Shown here piece by piece: positions 54,701-61,240 of a stretch of 64,000 nucleotides of DNA (position 1 is its first letter; each line of letters begins with the position of its first letter). Location: the NCBI RefSeq assembly GCF_028471905.1, contig NZ_CP116902.1, positions 842,501 through 906,500 of the forward strand, given 5' to 3'. A model generated the notes under the pieces. That model had not been told where the DNA came from. It worked only from the letters and a program-made list of their open reading frames with translations, and did not search any database. Made by a program: the position numbers and the translations under genes. Source of the stretch: Aneurinibacillus uraniidurans. GTDB lineage: Bacteria > Bacillota > Bacilli > Aneurinibacillales > Aneurinibacillaceae.

Positions 54701-56866
54701 TCTCTATCCCCACCCGTAAATGTACCGATCACAGGCGTGAGCCTGGATCAGTCTACGTTAAGTCTGACAGCAGGCGGAGCGACAGGGACGTTAACGGCTG
54801 CAGTCCTCCCTGCGAATGCGACAAATAAGAAAATCATATGGAGCAGTAGCGACCAAAGTGTAGCGACAGTATTAGGTGGTGTAGTGACTCCATTGCAAAA
54901 GGGAACGACGACCATTACCGTTACATCAGAGTCTGATCCTACGAAACAGGCAACTTGTCTTGTTACAGTAGAAGAGTCGACGACGACTCCAGATACGATA
55001 GCCGTTACAGGAGTATCGCTGGATCAATCCAGTCTTACGTTAACAAAAGGCGGAGCAACAGGAACGTTAACAGCTGCAGTCCGTCCAGCTGACGCAACGA
55101 ATAAAAAAGTGCTATGGTCGTCCAGTGACCCGAATGTGGCAGCGGTAGATGAGAATGGAATCATTACTCCTGTGGAGGTTGGAACGACGACGATCACCGT
55201 GACAACAGAAGCTGGAGGTTATACCGCGACAAGCACAGTCACGGTAAATCCGGCACCACTAGTGAATGTACCGGTGACCGATGTGGTGCTGGATAAAACG
55301 GCGTTGAATCTGACAGCAGGAGGCAGCACAGCACGACTTACGGCTACAGTGAAGCCAGACAATGCAACGAACAAGGAAGTCATGTGGAGCAGTGACAATT
55401 CAAATATAGCCACAGTCGATGCAAATGGTGTGGTGACTCCAAAGTCAGCGGGAACGGCAACCATTACGGTCACAACAGCAGGTGGAAATAAAACCGCCGT
55501 TTGCCTTGTGACAGTACAGCAAGTACCTTCTTCCGGTGGTGGAAGTGCTGGCAGTGGAGGAGGCGGTGGCAGAAGCAGCACACCTGCACTGCCTTCTACT
55601 CCAAGCGTACCAAACACTGGAGTTGAAGTGCTTGTTAATGGGGAAGTGGAGAATGCGGGAACCGCAACCACAACCAAAGTGAATGGCCAGACGGTAACGA
55701 CCATTACGGTTGACGCGAAGAAGATTGAAGAGAAGCTTGCAGCGGAGGGTCAGCATGCCGTCATCACCATTCCGGTCAATGACAAATCTGATGTTGTTGT
55801 TGGAGAAATGACCGGACAGATGGTCAAAAACATGGAACAAAAACAGGCGGTTGTAGAAATCAAAACAAATAATGCTACCTATACACTACCTGCACAGCAA
55901 ATTAACATTGACGCTATATCGGATCAAATCGGCAAAACGGTGGCCCTTCAAGATATTAAAATCCATATCGAAATCGCCAAACCGACAGCGGGGACAGTCA
56001 AAGTGGTGGAAAACTCCGCAGCAAAAGGAGAATTTATGATCGTTGCTCCGCCACTCAATTTCACGGTCAAAGGCACATATGGAGATAAAACAATTGATGT
56101 ATCCAAGTTTAATGCATATGTAGAAAGAACGATTGCGCTCCCTGAAGGTATAGATCCGAATAAAGTTACAACAGGAGTGGTTGTTGACCCGGATGGAACT
56201 GTACGTCATGTACCAACTAAAATTGTTGTCATTAATGGTAAGTATTTTGCCAAAGTGAACAGCTTGACGAACAGCACGTATTCTGTCGTATGGCATCTAT
56301 TGGAATTTAAGGATGTCGAACATCACTGGGCAAAGCAGGCGGTAAATGACATGGGGTCTCGAATGGTCATCAGTGGCACTGGCAATGACCTTTTTCATCC
56401 GGATCAGGATATTACACGCGCCGAGTTTGCGGCAATTATCGTTCGGGGACTGGGACTCAAGTTGGAGAACGGTCCAAACCCATTTGCGGACGTAAAGGCT
56501 GTTGATTGGTACAGTAGCTCCGTGCAAACCGCCTATAAGTATAATTTAATCAGCGGATTTGAAGACGGTACGTTCCACCCAATGGACAGAATTACTCGGG
56601 AGCAGGCAACGGTCATCATCGCTAAAGCGATGAAAACAACCGGTCTTCACGCAAAACTTCAGGCGAAAGAAGCTGAGGAACTGCTGCAGCCATTCACAGA
56701 TGCGAAAAAGGCATCGGAGTGGGCGAAGAGCAGTCTAGCGGATTGCCTGCAGGCAGGGCTTGTGTCTGGAAGAAACGGCAAGCAGTTGGCACCAAAAGAG
56801 TACATCACAAGAGCAGAAGTTGCAGCAATTGTTCAGCGGCTTCTCCAAAAGTCTGAGTTTATTTAA
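51740..56866 (+). CDS. giant SLH-domain surface protein with propeller, cadherin-like and Ig-like repeats
   Basis: 1708 residues. A hydrophobic signal segment (LSVFLIFAILCSV) is followed by: about six short beta-propeller repeats (30-300; e.g. GGQFVTVGTSGSIYTSPDG); five cadherin-like repeats of about 97 residues (305-795; ADLSSLLLSAGTLSPSFSS, LTVGSNTITVVVTAQDG); two near-identical aBig-type repeats (797-990); three BIG2 domains (994-1260; VSLDQSTLSLTAGG); a Gly/Ser linker; a unique domain (1292-1510); and three SLH repeats (1517-1705) that bind pyruvylated wall polymer. TTG 51740 is the listed start, but AAGGAG at 51680 and the in-frame YQSFFKKWVVRF upstream, an ideal signal-peptide n-region, suggest a start near 51701. 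Probably a cell- or spore-surface adhesin. Confidence 0.9.
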   Translation: MSVFLIFAILCSVTEIRFFVAPVEASTAWTLRASNTGGDINGITYANGLFVGADNRSSNLVTSTDGATWNAKSFSGKATALYSSAYGAGKWVLAASDGKVIVSNDNTVTWGAPIQAHSPGNDLWSITYGNGRFIAVGASGAVTQSVDGVTWSQSTLGPGAPTLYSVIYAGGQFVTVGTSGSIYTSPDGTAWTKGTIGSTTNINSIAYGNGLYVVATDNGLYSSVDGITWAKRYTSSSIIYGVTYGGNKFVAVGAGGNVYVSQEGIFWTIEGPSGTSNDLYSVASGGGQFVAVGANGILLTQSQSSVADLSSLLLSAGTLSPSFSSSTTSYTASVSNATTSLKVTPTVADAYATVTVNGASVTSGTASSSIPLTVGSNTITVVVTAQDGSTTKSYTISVTRAAPLSTNADLSDLVLSQGTLSPAFSSGTTSYTTSVGNEVTSLTVTPTVADSTASVKANGTAVTSGSASIPITLNVGSNTITVLVTAQNGSTKTYMVTVNRASSSNANLSNLTINQGTLSPAFASGTTDYTTSVANGVSSIDVTSTVADSTATMKVNGSTATSGTAFNVPLTVGTNPIAVQVTAQDGITQKTYTVIVTRAPSSNANLSGITVYVAGLNEPFSPDTTTYTQSLANGATETWVKPTVADANATVTVNGISIANGQVSGAIPLQVGSNTVTIVVTAQDGTTKIYKIIITRAPSNNSNLSGLTSSHGTLSPAFASGTTSYTANVENAVSSLTVTPTVADSTATVKVNSTSTTSGVASNPISLNVGSNTITVLVTAQDGTSKAYTVTVTRAAQTDAEAVAAAKAALDIGYAGGDSASSVMQNVTLGTTGANGTTINWASNNSAMIAANGAVTRPTHSQGDQTITLTATITKGGESDTKSFTVTVKALAETDTEAVAAAKAALDIGYAGGDSASSVTQNVTLGTTGANGTTVSWSSSNLGVLAVDGTVTRPSNADGNKTVILTASINKGSVTDTKEFNLTVIALSLSPPVNVPITGVSLDQSTLSLTAGGATGTLTAAVLPANATNKKIIWSSSDQSVATVLGGVVTPLQKGTTTITVTSESDPTKQATCLVTVEESTTTPDTIAVTGVSLDQSSLTLTKGGATGTLTAAVRPADATNKKVLWSSSDPNVAAVDENGIITPVEVGTTTITVTTEAGGYTATSTVTVNPAPLVNVPVTDVVLDKTALNLTAGGSTARLTATVKPDNATNKEVMWSSDNSNIATVDANGVVTPKSAGTATITVTTAGGNKTAVCLVTVQQVPSSGGGSAGSGGGGGRSSTPALPSTPSVPNTGVEVLVNGEVENAGTATTTKVNGQTVTTITVDAKKIEEKLAAEGQHAVITIPVNDKSDVVVGEMTGQMVKNMEQKQAVVEIKTNNATYTLPAQQINIDAISDQIGKTVALQDIKIHIEIAKPTAGTVKVVENSAAKGEFMIVAPPLNFTVKGTYGDKTIDVSKFNAYVERTIALPEGIDPNKVTTGVVVDPDGTVRHVPTKIVVINGKYFAKVNSLTNSTYSVVWHLLEFKDVEHHWAKQAVNDMGSRMVISGTGNDLFHPDQDITRAEFAAIIVRGLGLKLENGPNPFADVKAVDWYSSSVQTAYKYNLISGFEDGTFHPMDRITREQATVIIAKAMKTTGLHAKLQAKEAEELLQPFTDAKKASEWAKSSLADCLQAGLVSGRNGKQLAPKEYITRAEVAAIVQRLLQKSEFI
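54131..54253 (+). repeat. near-perfect direct repeat, copy 1
   Basis: About 123 bp (from ACGGATGCAGAAGCGGTGG) recur 288 bp later at 54419-54541 with very few changes. Each encodes EAVAAAKAALDIGYAGGDS at the start of an aBig-type domain. The near identity at DNA level indicates a recent in-frame domain duplication or gene conversion. Confidence 0.85.
54419..54541 (+). repeat. near-perfect direct repeat, copy 2
   Basis: Second copy of the 54131-54253 unit. The downstream halves of the two domains have diverged strongly, so only the first half of each domain was copied or homogenised. Confidence 0.85.
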
Positions 56867-56879
56867 GGAATGGAAGGGC

Positions 56880-56921
56880 TATTCTCTAAACGATCGAATG
56901 AGCGTTTTGGAGAATAGCCCT
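56880..56921 (+). terminator. terminator after surface protein gene
   Basis: AGGGCTATTCTC and GAGAATAGCCCT, a 12-bp perfect stem with additional inner AAACG/CGTTT pairing, followed by GTTTCATTT. Confidence 0.75.
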
Positions 56922-57022
56922 GTTTCATTTCCATTTCGTTGCTTTAAAAATAACTATTTGCCTAATTATCGAGAGATACAGATAAACATTAATTGTCGTT
57001 GTTCCTAATAACCGAATAAGGA

Positions 57023-57526
57023 TTATGAATTTGTCCACCTGACTATAATGGAGAATAGGACAAACCGTTGGTATCTCTTGGGACAAGACAAATTATTGGT
57101 ACAATGTGCTCGGTGAATAATTTGTTCGCCTTCCCTTTGAAGCATGGAACCTAAGATTAACTCGAAAAATTCTGCAATAGGTGTGTACTCCATTGAAAGC
57201 TCTTGTTCAGCGGTAAAAATAACGTTTACCTTTTGCGCACGTAATTTGTGATAAATCAACAAGTGCTGAAGGGTATTTCTGGCTAGTCGATCTCTCTTGT
57301 ATACAATCAGATTTTTAACTTTACCTTGATCAACGAGGTCCAATATTTGATGTAGCGCTTTTCTCTCTTGGATATTTGTTTGGCGGGCAGAAACGGCATC
57401 ATCAATAAACTCCTGATCGATAATTAGACTATGTTTAATGCTACATTGAAGTGCTTTAAACCTTTGCATCTCGATGGAGTGTTCTTGGATCGTAGATGAT
57501 CGGCGATAGTATGCAACGGTAAGCAA
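57023..57526 (-). CDS. truncated small serine recombinase (catalytic domain only)
   Basis: 167 residues. It shows a resolvase/invertase catalytic core: AYYRRSSTIQEHSIEMQ with nucleophile Ser10 in YxRxS, NLIVYKRDRLARNTLQHLL, and FFELILGSMLQREGEQIIHR. In complete family members the last phrase leads into a DNA-binding or large recombinase domain; here the frame ends after 25 unrelated residues. It is therefore a remnant, or a stand-alone catalytic protein. TTG 57526 is preferred over the far-upstream ATG because GGAGGTG lies 5 nt before it. Confidence 0.75.
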   Translation of the reverse strand: MLTVAYYRRSSTIQEHSIEMQRFKALQCSIKHSLIIDQEFIDDAVSARQTNIQERKALHQILDLVDQGKVKNLIVYKRDRLARNTLQHLLIYHKLRAQKVNVIFTAEQELSMEYTPIAEFFELILGSMLQREGEQIIHRAHCTNNLSCPKRYQRFVLFSIIVRWTNS

Positions 57527-57578
57527 GTGGACACCTCCAGATTTCTTTTTACAAATACGTATGCGTACAGCGAAGGTA

Positions 57579-57737
57579 CTAGTCCTTTCGCTCAAGTTTG
57601 GAGCATTCATGTAACAGCTCTTTTTTGGCGAGCTTTACCCATATGTCAAACCATTTCATGTTGGAATCCGGGTCTAGTGAATAGCTAATGGAGCGAATTT
57701 CGATTTTGTTTTTCTTCTTCTTTGTCAAATTAGACAC
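57579..57737 (-). CDS. small basic protein upstream of truncated recombinase (52 aa)
   Basis: 52 residues from GTG 57737: Lys-rich start (NLTKKKKNKIEIRSISYSLD) and a helical end (MKWFDIWVKLAKKELLHE). It lies 52 nt upstream of the truncated recombinase on the same strand and may be its partner or part of the same transfer unit. No good ribosome-binding site is visible, so confidence is modest. Not recognised. Confidence 0.4.
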   Translation of the reverse strand: MSNLTKKKKNKIEIRSISYSLDPDSNMKWFDIWVKLAKKELLHECSKLERKD

Positions 57738-57759
57738 CTACTTTTAGGAGGAATACGTC

Positions 57760-58167
57760 ATGAAGCATGAATTCGGCAAGCAGGTGCGCTTGCTTCGTGA
57801 ACAACAGGGAATCAGTCTGAATGCTATGGCCAAAATGTTAGGTGTTTCTACAGGCTATCTGAGTAATTTAGAAAGTGGCAAAACGGAAACCGTCAACTTA
57901 ACCGTCCTACAAAGATTGTTTAGTATGCTTGAGATTAAAGCTTGTCCTTTATGCCAGCAAGAAAAGAGTTCTTCAAAGTCATCTGAGGGCAGCTCATTGA
58001 ACTGGCGGGTTCATCGCCTTTACCAAACCATGATTGATTTAGCAAGTAGTGATCCCATGGTGCTTGAACACCAGCTTCAATTGCTTGAATCGGGTTTTCT
58101 ATTTTCTAAAACTGCTCTACGTCATTCTGTGTCCACTCCTATCTCTGATCATTCCATCATCAATTAG
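57760..58167 (+). CDS. XRE-family helix-turn-helix regulator
   Basis: 135 residues. The HTH spans about 5-60: FGKQVRLLREQQGISLNAMA, KMLGVSTGYLSNLESGKTE. A short CPLC pair (about 67-70) follows, then a helical tail (LNWRVHRLYQTMIDLA). The CxxC recalls AimR/SinR-like or phage repressors with a metal-binding linker. It diverges from the recombinase remnant and could control it. AGGAGGAATACG precedes the ATG. Confidence 0.85.
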   Translation: MKHEFGKQVRLLREQQGISLNAMAKMLGVSTGYLSNLESGKTETVNLTVLQRLFSMLEIKACPLCQQEKSSSKSSEGSSLNWRVHRLYQTMIDLASSDPMVLEHQLQLLESGFLFSKTALRHSVSTPISDHSIIN

Positions 58168-58235
58168 AATGCCAACTTATATCTGGATTATTCATCACAA
58201 TGAAAACATCTTGTTCACCTGAATGAATACAAAAG

Positions 58236-58282
58236 CAAAAAGGAGACAGCCTAACATCGATGGGCTGCCTCCTTTTTGCTTT
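58236..58282. terminator. bidirectional terminator
   Basis: GCAAAAAGGAGACAGCC and GGGCTGCCTCCTTTTTGC pair almost perfectly, with a T-run on the + strand and A-run on the left. Confidence 0.85.
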
Positions 58283-58352
58283 TTAAGATATGTATGATTG
58301 TACGTCTGGAATAAGGTCTATGGATGTAGTTTTCGCCATAGCGTGTAATGTA

Positions 58353-58520
58353 TCAAAGGATTTTACTCTCCTCCTTCTCCTGTATTTCTTCAAGGATAGC
58401 CCACCCGGCAAAATGGAATTCGTCTAAAATCCGTTCAATTTCGCTATCTGTTACTGAGGAAGGCGCCACAAAACAGATGGTCGTCTTTCCTACTTTGATG
58501 GTCATGTCATACGCTTCCAT
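58353..58520 (-). CDS. small acidic protein divergent from recombinase 2 (55 aa)
   Basis: 55 residues, MEAYDMTIKVGKTTICFVAP and on, then SSVTDSEIERILDEFHFAGW and an acidic end (LEEIQEKEESKIL). Beta-strands followed by a helix. AGAGGTGATG precedes ATG 58520. It is divergent from the large recombinase with only 82 nt between the starts. By position and size it is a candidate recombination directionality factor, by analogy with SprB of phage SPbeta, but it shows no clear similarity to SprB. Confidence 0.6.
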   Translation of the reverse strand: MEAYDMTIKVGKTTICFVAPSSVTDSEIERILDEFHFAGWAILEEIQEKEESKIL

Positions 58521-58602
58521 GTAAACATCACCTCTACATGATGTGTATGCAGCCATAAGCTGAGGACGGGCCTGATTTTTTAGTTTGTAGGGAGGTTTCG
58601 TG

Positions 58603-60174
58603 ATGGAACGAGTCTGCATGTATCTAAGAAAATCGCGTGCCGACCTGGAATCAGAGGCACGTGGCGAGGGAGAAACGCTTGCTAAACATAAAAAAGCTTT
58701 ATTAAAGCTGGCTAAAGAGAAGAAATTAAATGTCATTAACATATATGAGGAAATCGTATCGGGAGAAAGTTTGGTACATAGGCCACAGATGCTGGAGTTG
58801 CTGAAAGAAGTGGAAGCTGGCGTATACGAAGCGGTTCTTTGCATGGATTTGGATCGCTTAGGCCGTGGAAATATGCAGGAGCAGGGCTTGATTTTGGATA
58901 CGTTTAAACGTTCCAAAACGAAGATTGTTACACCTAGAAAGACATATGACTTAATGGATGAGTGGGATGAGGAATACAGCGAGTTTGAGGCTTTTATGGC
59001 ACGCAAAGAATTAAAGATTATTACTCGTCGGCTGCAAAGTGGCCGTATCCGATCTGTGGAGGAAGGAAATTATATTGCCACTACCCCTCCATATGGATAC
59101 CAGATAAAAAAAACGGATAAAGAACGATATCTTATCCCTGATCCTGAGCAGGCTCCTATTGTAAAAATGATTTTTGAATGGTACACGCATGAAAATCCAA
59201 AGATTAGATTAGGAAGCGGCAAAATTGCTAACGAATTGAATCGATTAGGATACAAAAGTTCAACAGGACAGGAATGGAAGAGTCATTCTGTACTTAATGT
59301 CATTAAAAATGCGGTATATGCTGGTCGGATTCAATGGAAAAAGAAAGAGGGAAAGAAATCAAAAGAACCAGGAAAGAAAAAAGATGTTCGTACTCGGCCA
59401 CGTGAAGAATGGATTGATGTAGAGGGGAAACATGAACCATTAGTTTCGATGGAAACATATGAGAGAGCGCAGGAAATATTAAATAAAAAATATCATGTGC
59501 CGTATCAGCTTGTAAACGGAATTAAAAATCCGTTAGCAGGTTTGATTAAATGTGGGATGTGTGGGGCCTCTATGGTTCTGCGACCGTATGGGAAGCAGAA
59601 GCCGCATATTATGTGCTATAACAAGTCGTGCAAAAATAAAAGTAGCCAATTTGCTTATGTGGAAGCCCGTTTGCTAGAAGGATTAAGGCACTGGTTGAAG
59701 ACGTATGAAGCGGAATGGGATAAACGGAAACCAAAAGACAACAAGGAGCAGAGTGATAATGAATTAGTGATTAAGGAGCAGGCACTTTTAAATCTGCAAC
59801 AGGAGATGAAACATCTAATCCAGCAAAGGGATAAGCTCCATGATTTTTTAGAGAGAGGGATTTATGACGAGGAAACGTACCTCACCCGTTCACAAAACAT
59901 AGCCGATAGAAAGGAAAAGATAAAGGATTATATTGAAAAGGTTCAACAGGAAATTGAAACAAAAAAACGTCAGGAGAAAGCGAAACAAAAGATTATTCCT
60001 AATGTAAAGCATGTTTTGGATTTGTATGAGAAAACAGATGATGCTGCAAAGAAGAATAGTATGTTGAGGTCTGTACTAGAATATGCTACCTATCGGAAAG
60101 AAAAGCAACAGAGAAATGATGATTTTATACTTGTTATTCATCCTAAATTATCAAATAGTTATCAGGGGTTATAA
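58603..60174 (+). CDS. large serine recombinase of element 2
   Basis: 523 residues. Catalytic domain with MERVCMYLRKSRADLESEAR (nucleophile Ser11), VLCMDLDRLGRGNMQEQGL and ARKELKIITRRLQSGR. Recombinase domain (about 165-290; TTPPYGYQIKK, GQEWKSHSVLNVIKNAVYAG). Zinc ribbon intact: CGMCGAS and MCYNKSC. Long coiled coil (about 385-470), then a C-terminal domain. Only distantly related to the SpoIVCA-type protein of element 1. It should excise element 2. ATG 58603 is used; GGGAGG lies upstream. A terminator follows. Confidence 0.93.
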   Translation: MERVCMYLRKSRADLESEARGEGETLAKHKKALLKLAKEKKLNVINIYEEIVSGESLVHRPQMLELLKEVEAGVYEAVLCMDLDRLGRGNMQEQGLILDTFKRSKTKIVTPRKTYDLMDEWDEEYSEFEAFMARKELKIITRRLQSGRIRSVEEGNYIATTPPYGYQIKKTDKERYLIPDPEQAPIVKMIFEWYTHENPKIRLGSGKIANELNRLGYKSSTGQEWKSHSVLNVIKNAVYAGRIQWKKKEGKKSKEPGKKKDVRTRPREEWIDVEGKHEPLVSMETYERAQEILNKKYHVPYQLVNGIKNPLAGLIKCGMCGASMVLRPYGKQKPHIMCYNKSCKNKSSQFAYVEARLLEGLRHWLKTYEAEWDKRKPKDNKEQSDNELVIKEQALLNLQQEMKHLIQQRDKLHDFLERGIYDEETYLTRSQNIADRKEKIKDYIEKVQQEIETKKRQEKAKQKIIPNVKHVLDLYEKTDDAAKKNSMLRSVLEYATYRKEKQQRNDDFILVIHPKLSNSYQGL

Positions 60175-60212
60175 ATAAAGGGCGGTTTTAGATTACGCCC
60201 TTTATTTATAAC
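60172..60212. terminator. terminator after recombinase 2
   Basis: ATAAATAAAGGGCG and CGCCCTTTATTTATA form a 14-bp stem; the stop codon TAA of the recombinase lies in the 5' arm. Confidence 0.8.
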
Positions 60213-60305
60213 TATTAGAAAGAGATGCATTTTCACAGTCTGTTCGTGATGTCTCGGACAATTATTTGTTGGTATGAAGCTTTTATATCCAATTTAGAAC
60301 ATTCA

Positions 60306-60464
60306 TTATTGTCCCTTATAGAACGGCACAGGAAACAAGGACCTCGCATACATCTTATCCAGCTCTTCATTCACCAGTTTCTGCAATATAAACGTAAAAG
60401 GCAGCAGCAGTAACAAATATCTAGTTTTCAATTTTTTTGCATAAGAACGAATGTGTTGAATCAT
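60306..60464 (-). CDS. small membrane protein (52 aa)
   Basis: 52 residues: MIQHIRSYAKKLKTRYLLLL and LPFTFILQKLVNEELDKMY. One hydrophobic helix lies between two charged regions. A very strong ribosome-binding site (TTAGGGGGAGATCAA) precedes the ATG at 60464, which is why this start is preferred over a longer frame. Not recognised. Confidence 0.5.
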   Translation of the reverse strand: MIQHIRSYAKKLKTRYLLLLLPFTFILQKLVNEELDKMYARSLFPVPFYKGQ

Positions 60465-60571
60465 TTGATCTCCCCCTAATTCATTGTCATCGACTACAAA
60501 CAAAGTGTAATGTCTTCCGTAATGAGAGAGTCAACGATGAATGTATAGAGAATTATAGCTGCTTGAAATTC

Positions 60572-60601
60572 CATAACTAGTACTGTATAGTACTAGTTAT
60601 G
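60572..60601. promoter_or_regulatory. TetR operator 1, covering the tetR start codon
   Basis: A nearly perfect 30-bp palindrome: CATAACTAGTACT and AGTACTAGTTATG arms around GTAT. Its right arm contains the ATG (60599) of the regulator. It shares the AGTACT half-site core with the second palindrome at 61208. Autorepression of tetR is the simple reading. Confidence 0.75.
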
Positions 60602-61183
60602 GGAAATCCAAAAAGAATGAACCGACATCGAGTTGTTGAAGCAGCAGCAAAATTATTTTTAGAAAAAGGATATGCTTATACGAGTATCGATGAACTTGTT
60701 CGGGTAAGCAAAGTATCAAAATCCAATGTATATTACCATTTTTCCAATAAGGAGGAGCTATTAGCAGGTGTAATCGAGTATTGGATCAATACGTATAACG
60801 ATGCCATTGAAAAAATTCTTGTACAGGATCATCTATCAGTTGAGAGTCGAGTTATGCTCTTTTTAACGCATTTATCGCAGGGGATTCAAGAGAGGGAGTT
60901 TAAGGGGAGCTGTCCATTTATTACGCTTTACATTCAAAGTCCTGAGCAGGCTGCTCAAATGAAAGAAAAAATCGCGGGCTTTTTCTTCGAATTACAAGCA
61001 AGAATAGGTTTATTATTAAAACAGGGGATTGAAAGGGGAGAATTTAGAAACAACATACATATACATGAAGTCTCTGCGCTATTTGTAACTAATCTTGAAG
61101 GTGCTTTGTTTATTTCAGAAGCCTTGAAAGATGCATCGGTTGTCACAAATACTGCACAGCAATTTTTTAATCTGCTTCGGTAA
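60599..61183 (+). CDS. TetR/AcrR family transcriptional repressor
   Basis: 194 residues. The HTH is at about 10-55 (VVEAAAKLFLEKGYAYTSID, VSKVSKSNVYYHFSNKEEL); the C-terminal helical ligand-binding domain is of the LfrR/AcuR-like type (FKGSCPFITLYIQSPEQA). There is no ribosome-binding site before ATG 60599, because that position is operator DNA. Either the mRNA is leaderless or translation starts at ATG 60617. It precedes the reductase/hydrolase gene, whose promoter has a similar operator, so it most likely controls both. Confidence 0.88.
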   Translation: MGNPKRMNRHRVVEAAAKLFLEKGYAYTSIDELVRVSKVSKSNVYYHFSNKEELLAGVIEYWINTYNDAIEKILVQDHLSVESRVMLFLTHLSQGIQEREFKGSCPFITLYIQSPEQAAQMKEKIAGFFFELQARIGLLLKQGIERGEFRNNIHIHEVSALFVTNLEGALFISEALKDASVVTNTAQQFFNLLR

Positions 61184-61207
61184 TAGAGGCATTTTTTTTG
61201 TAATTAA

Positions 61208-61227
61208 TTAGTACTAAATAGTACTAA
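61208..61227. promoter_or_regulatory. TetR operator 2, before the fusion gene
   Basis: TTAGTACT and AGTACTAA arms around AAAT, a perfect 20-bp palindrome. It shares AGTACT cores with operator 1 and lies 14 nt before the start of the next gene. Confidence 0.75.
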
Positions 61228-61240
61228 AAGGGAGGAAGCG

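Noticed and set aside
55219-55704. 161-residue - strand frame opposite the surface protein
   Set aside because: It is low-complexity Val/Thr/Pro sequence produced by the complement of the Ig-like repeats, not a gene.
52650-56866. A CRISPR array, suggested by regular repeats
   Set aside because: The repeats are about 290 bp, diverged and in frame, and encode protein domains. There are no short direct repeats with spacers and no cas genes.
58353-59006. A 217-residue - strand gene
   Set aside because: The upstream three quarters are antisense to the large recombinase. Only the last 55 codons, with their own ATG and ribosome-binding site, look real.
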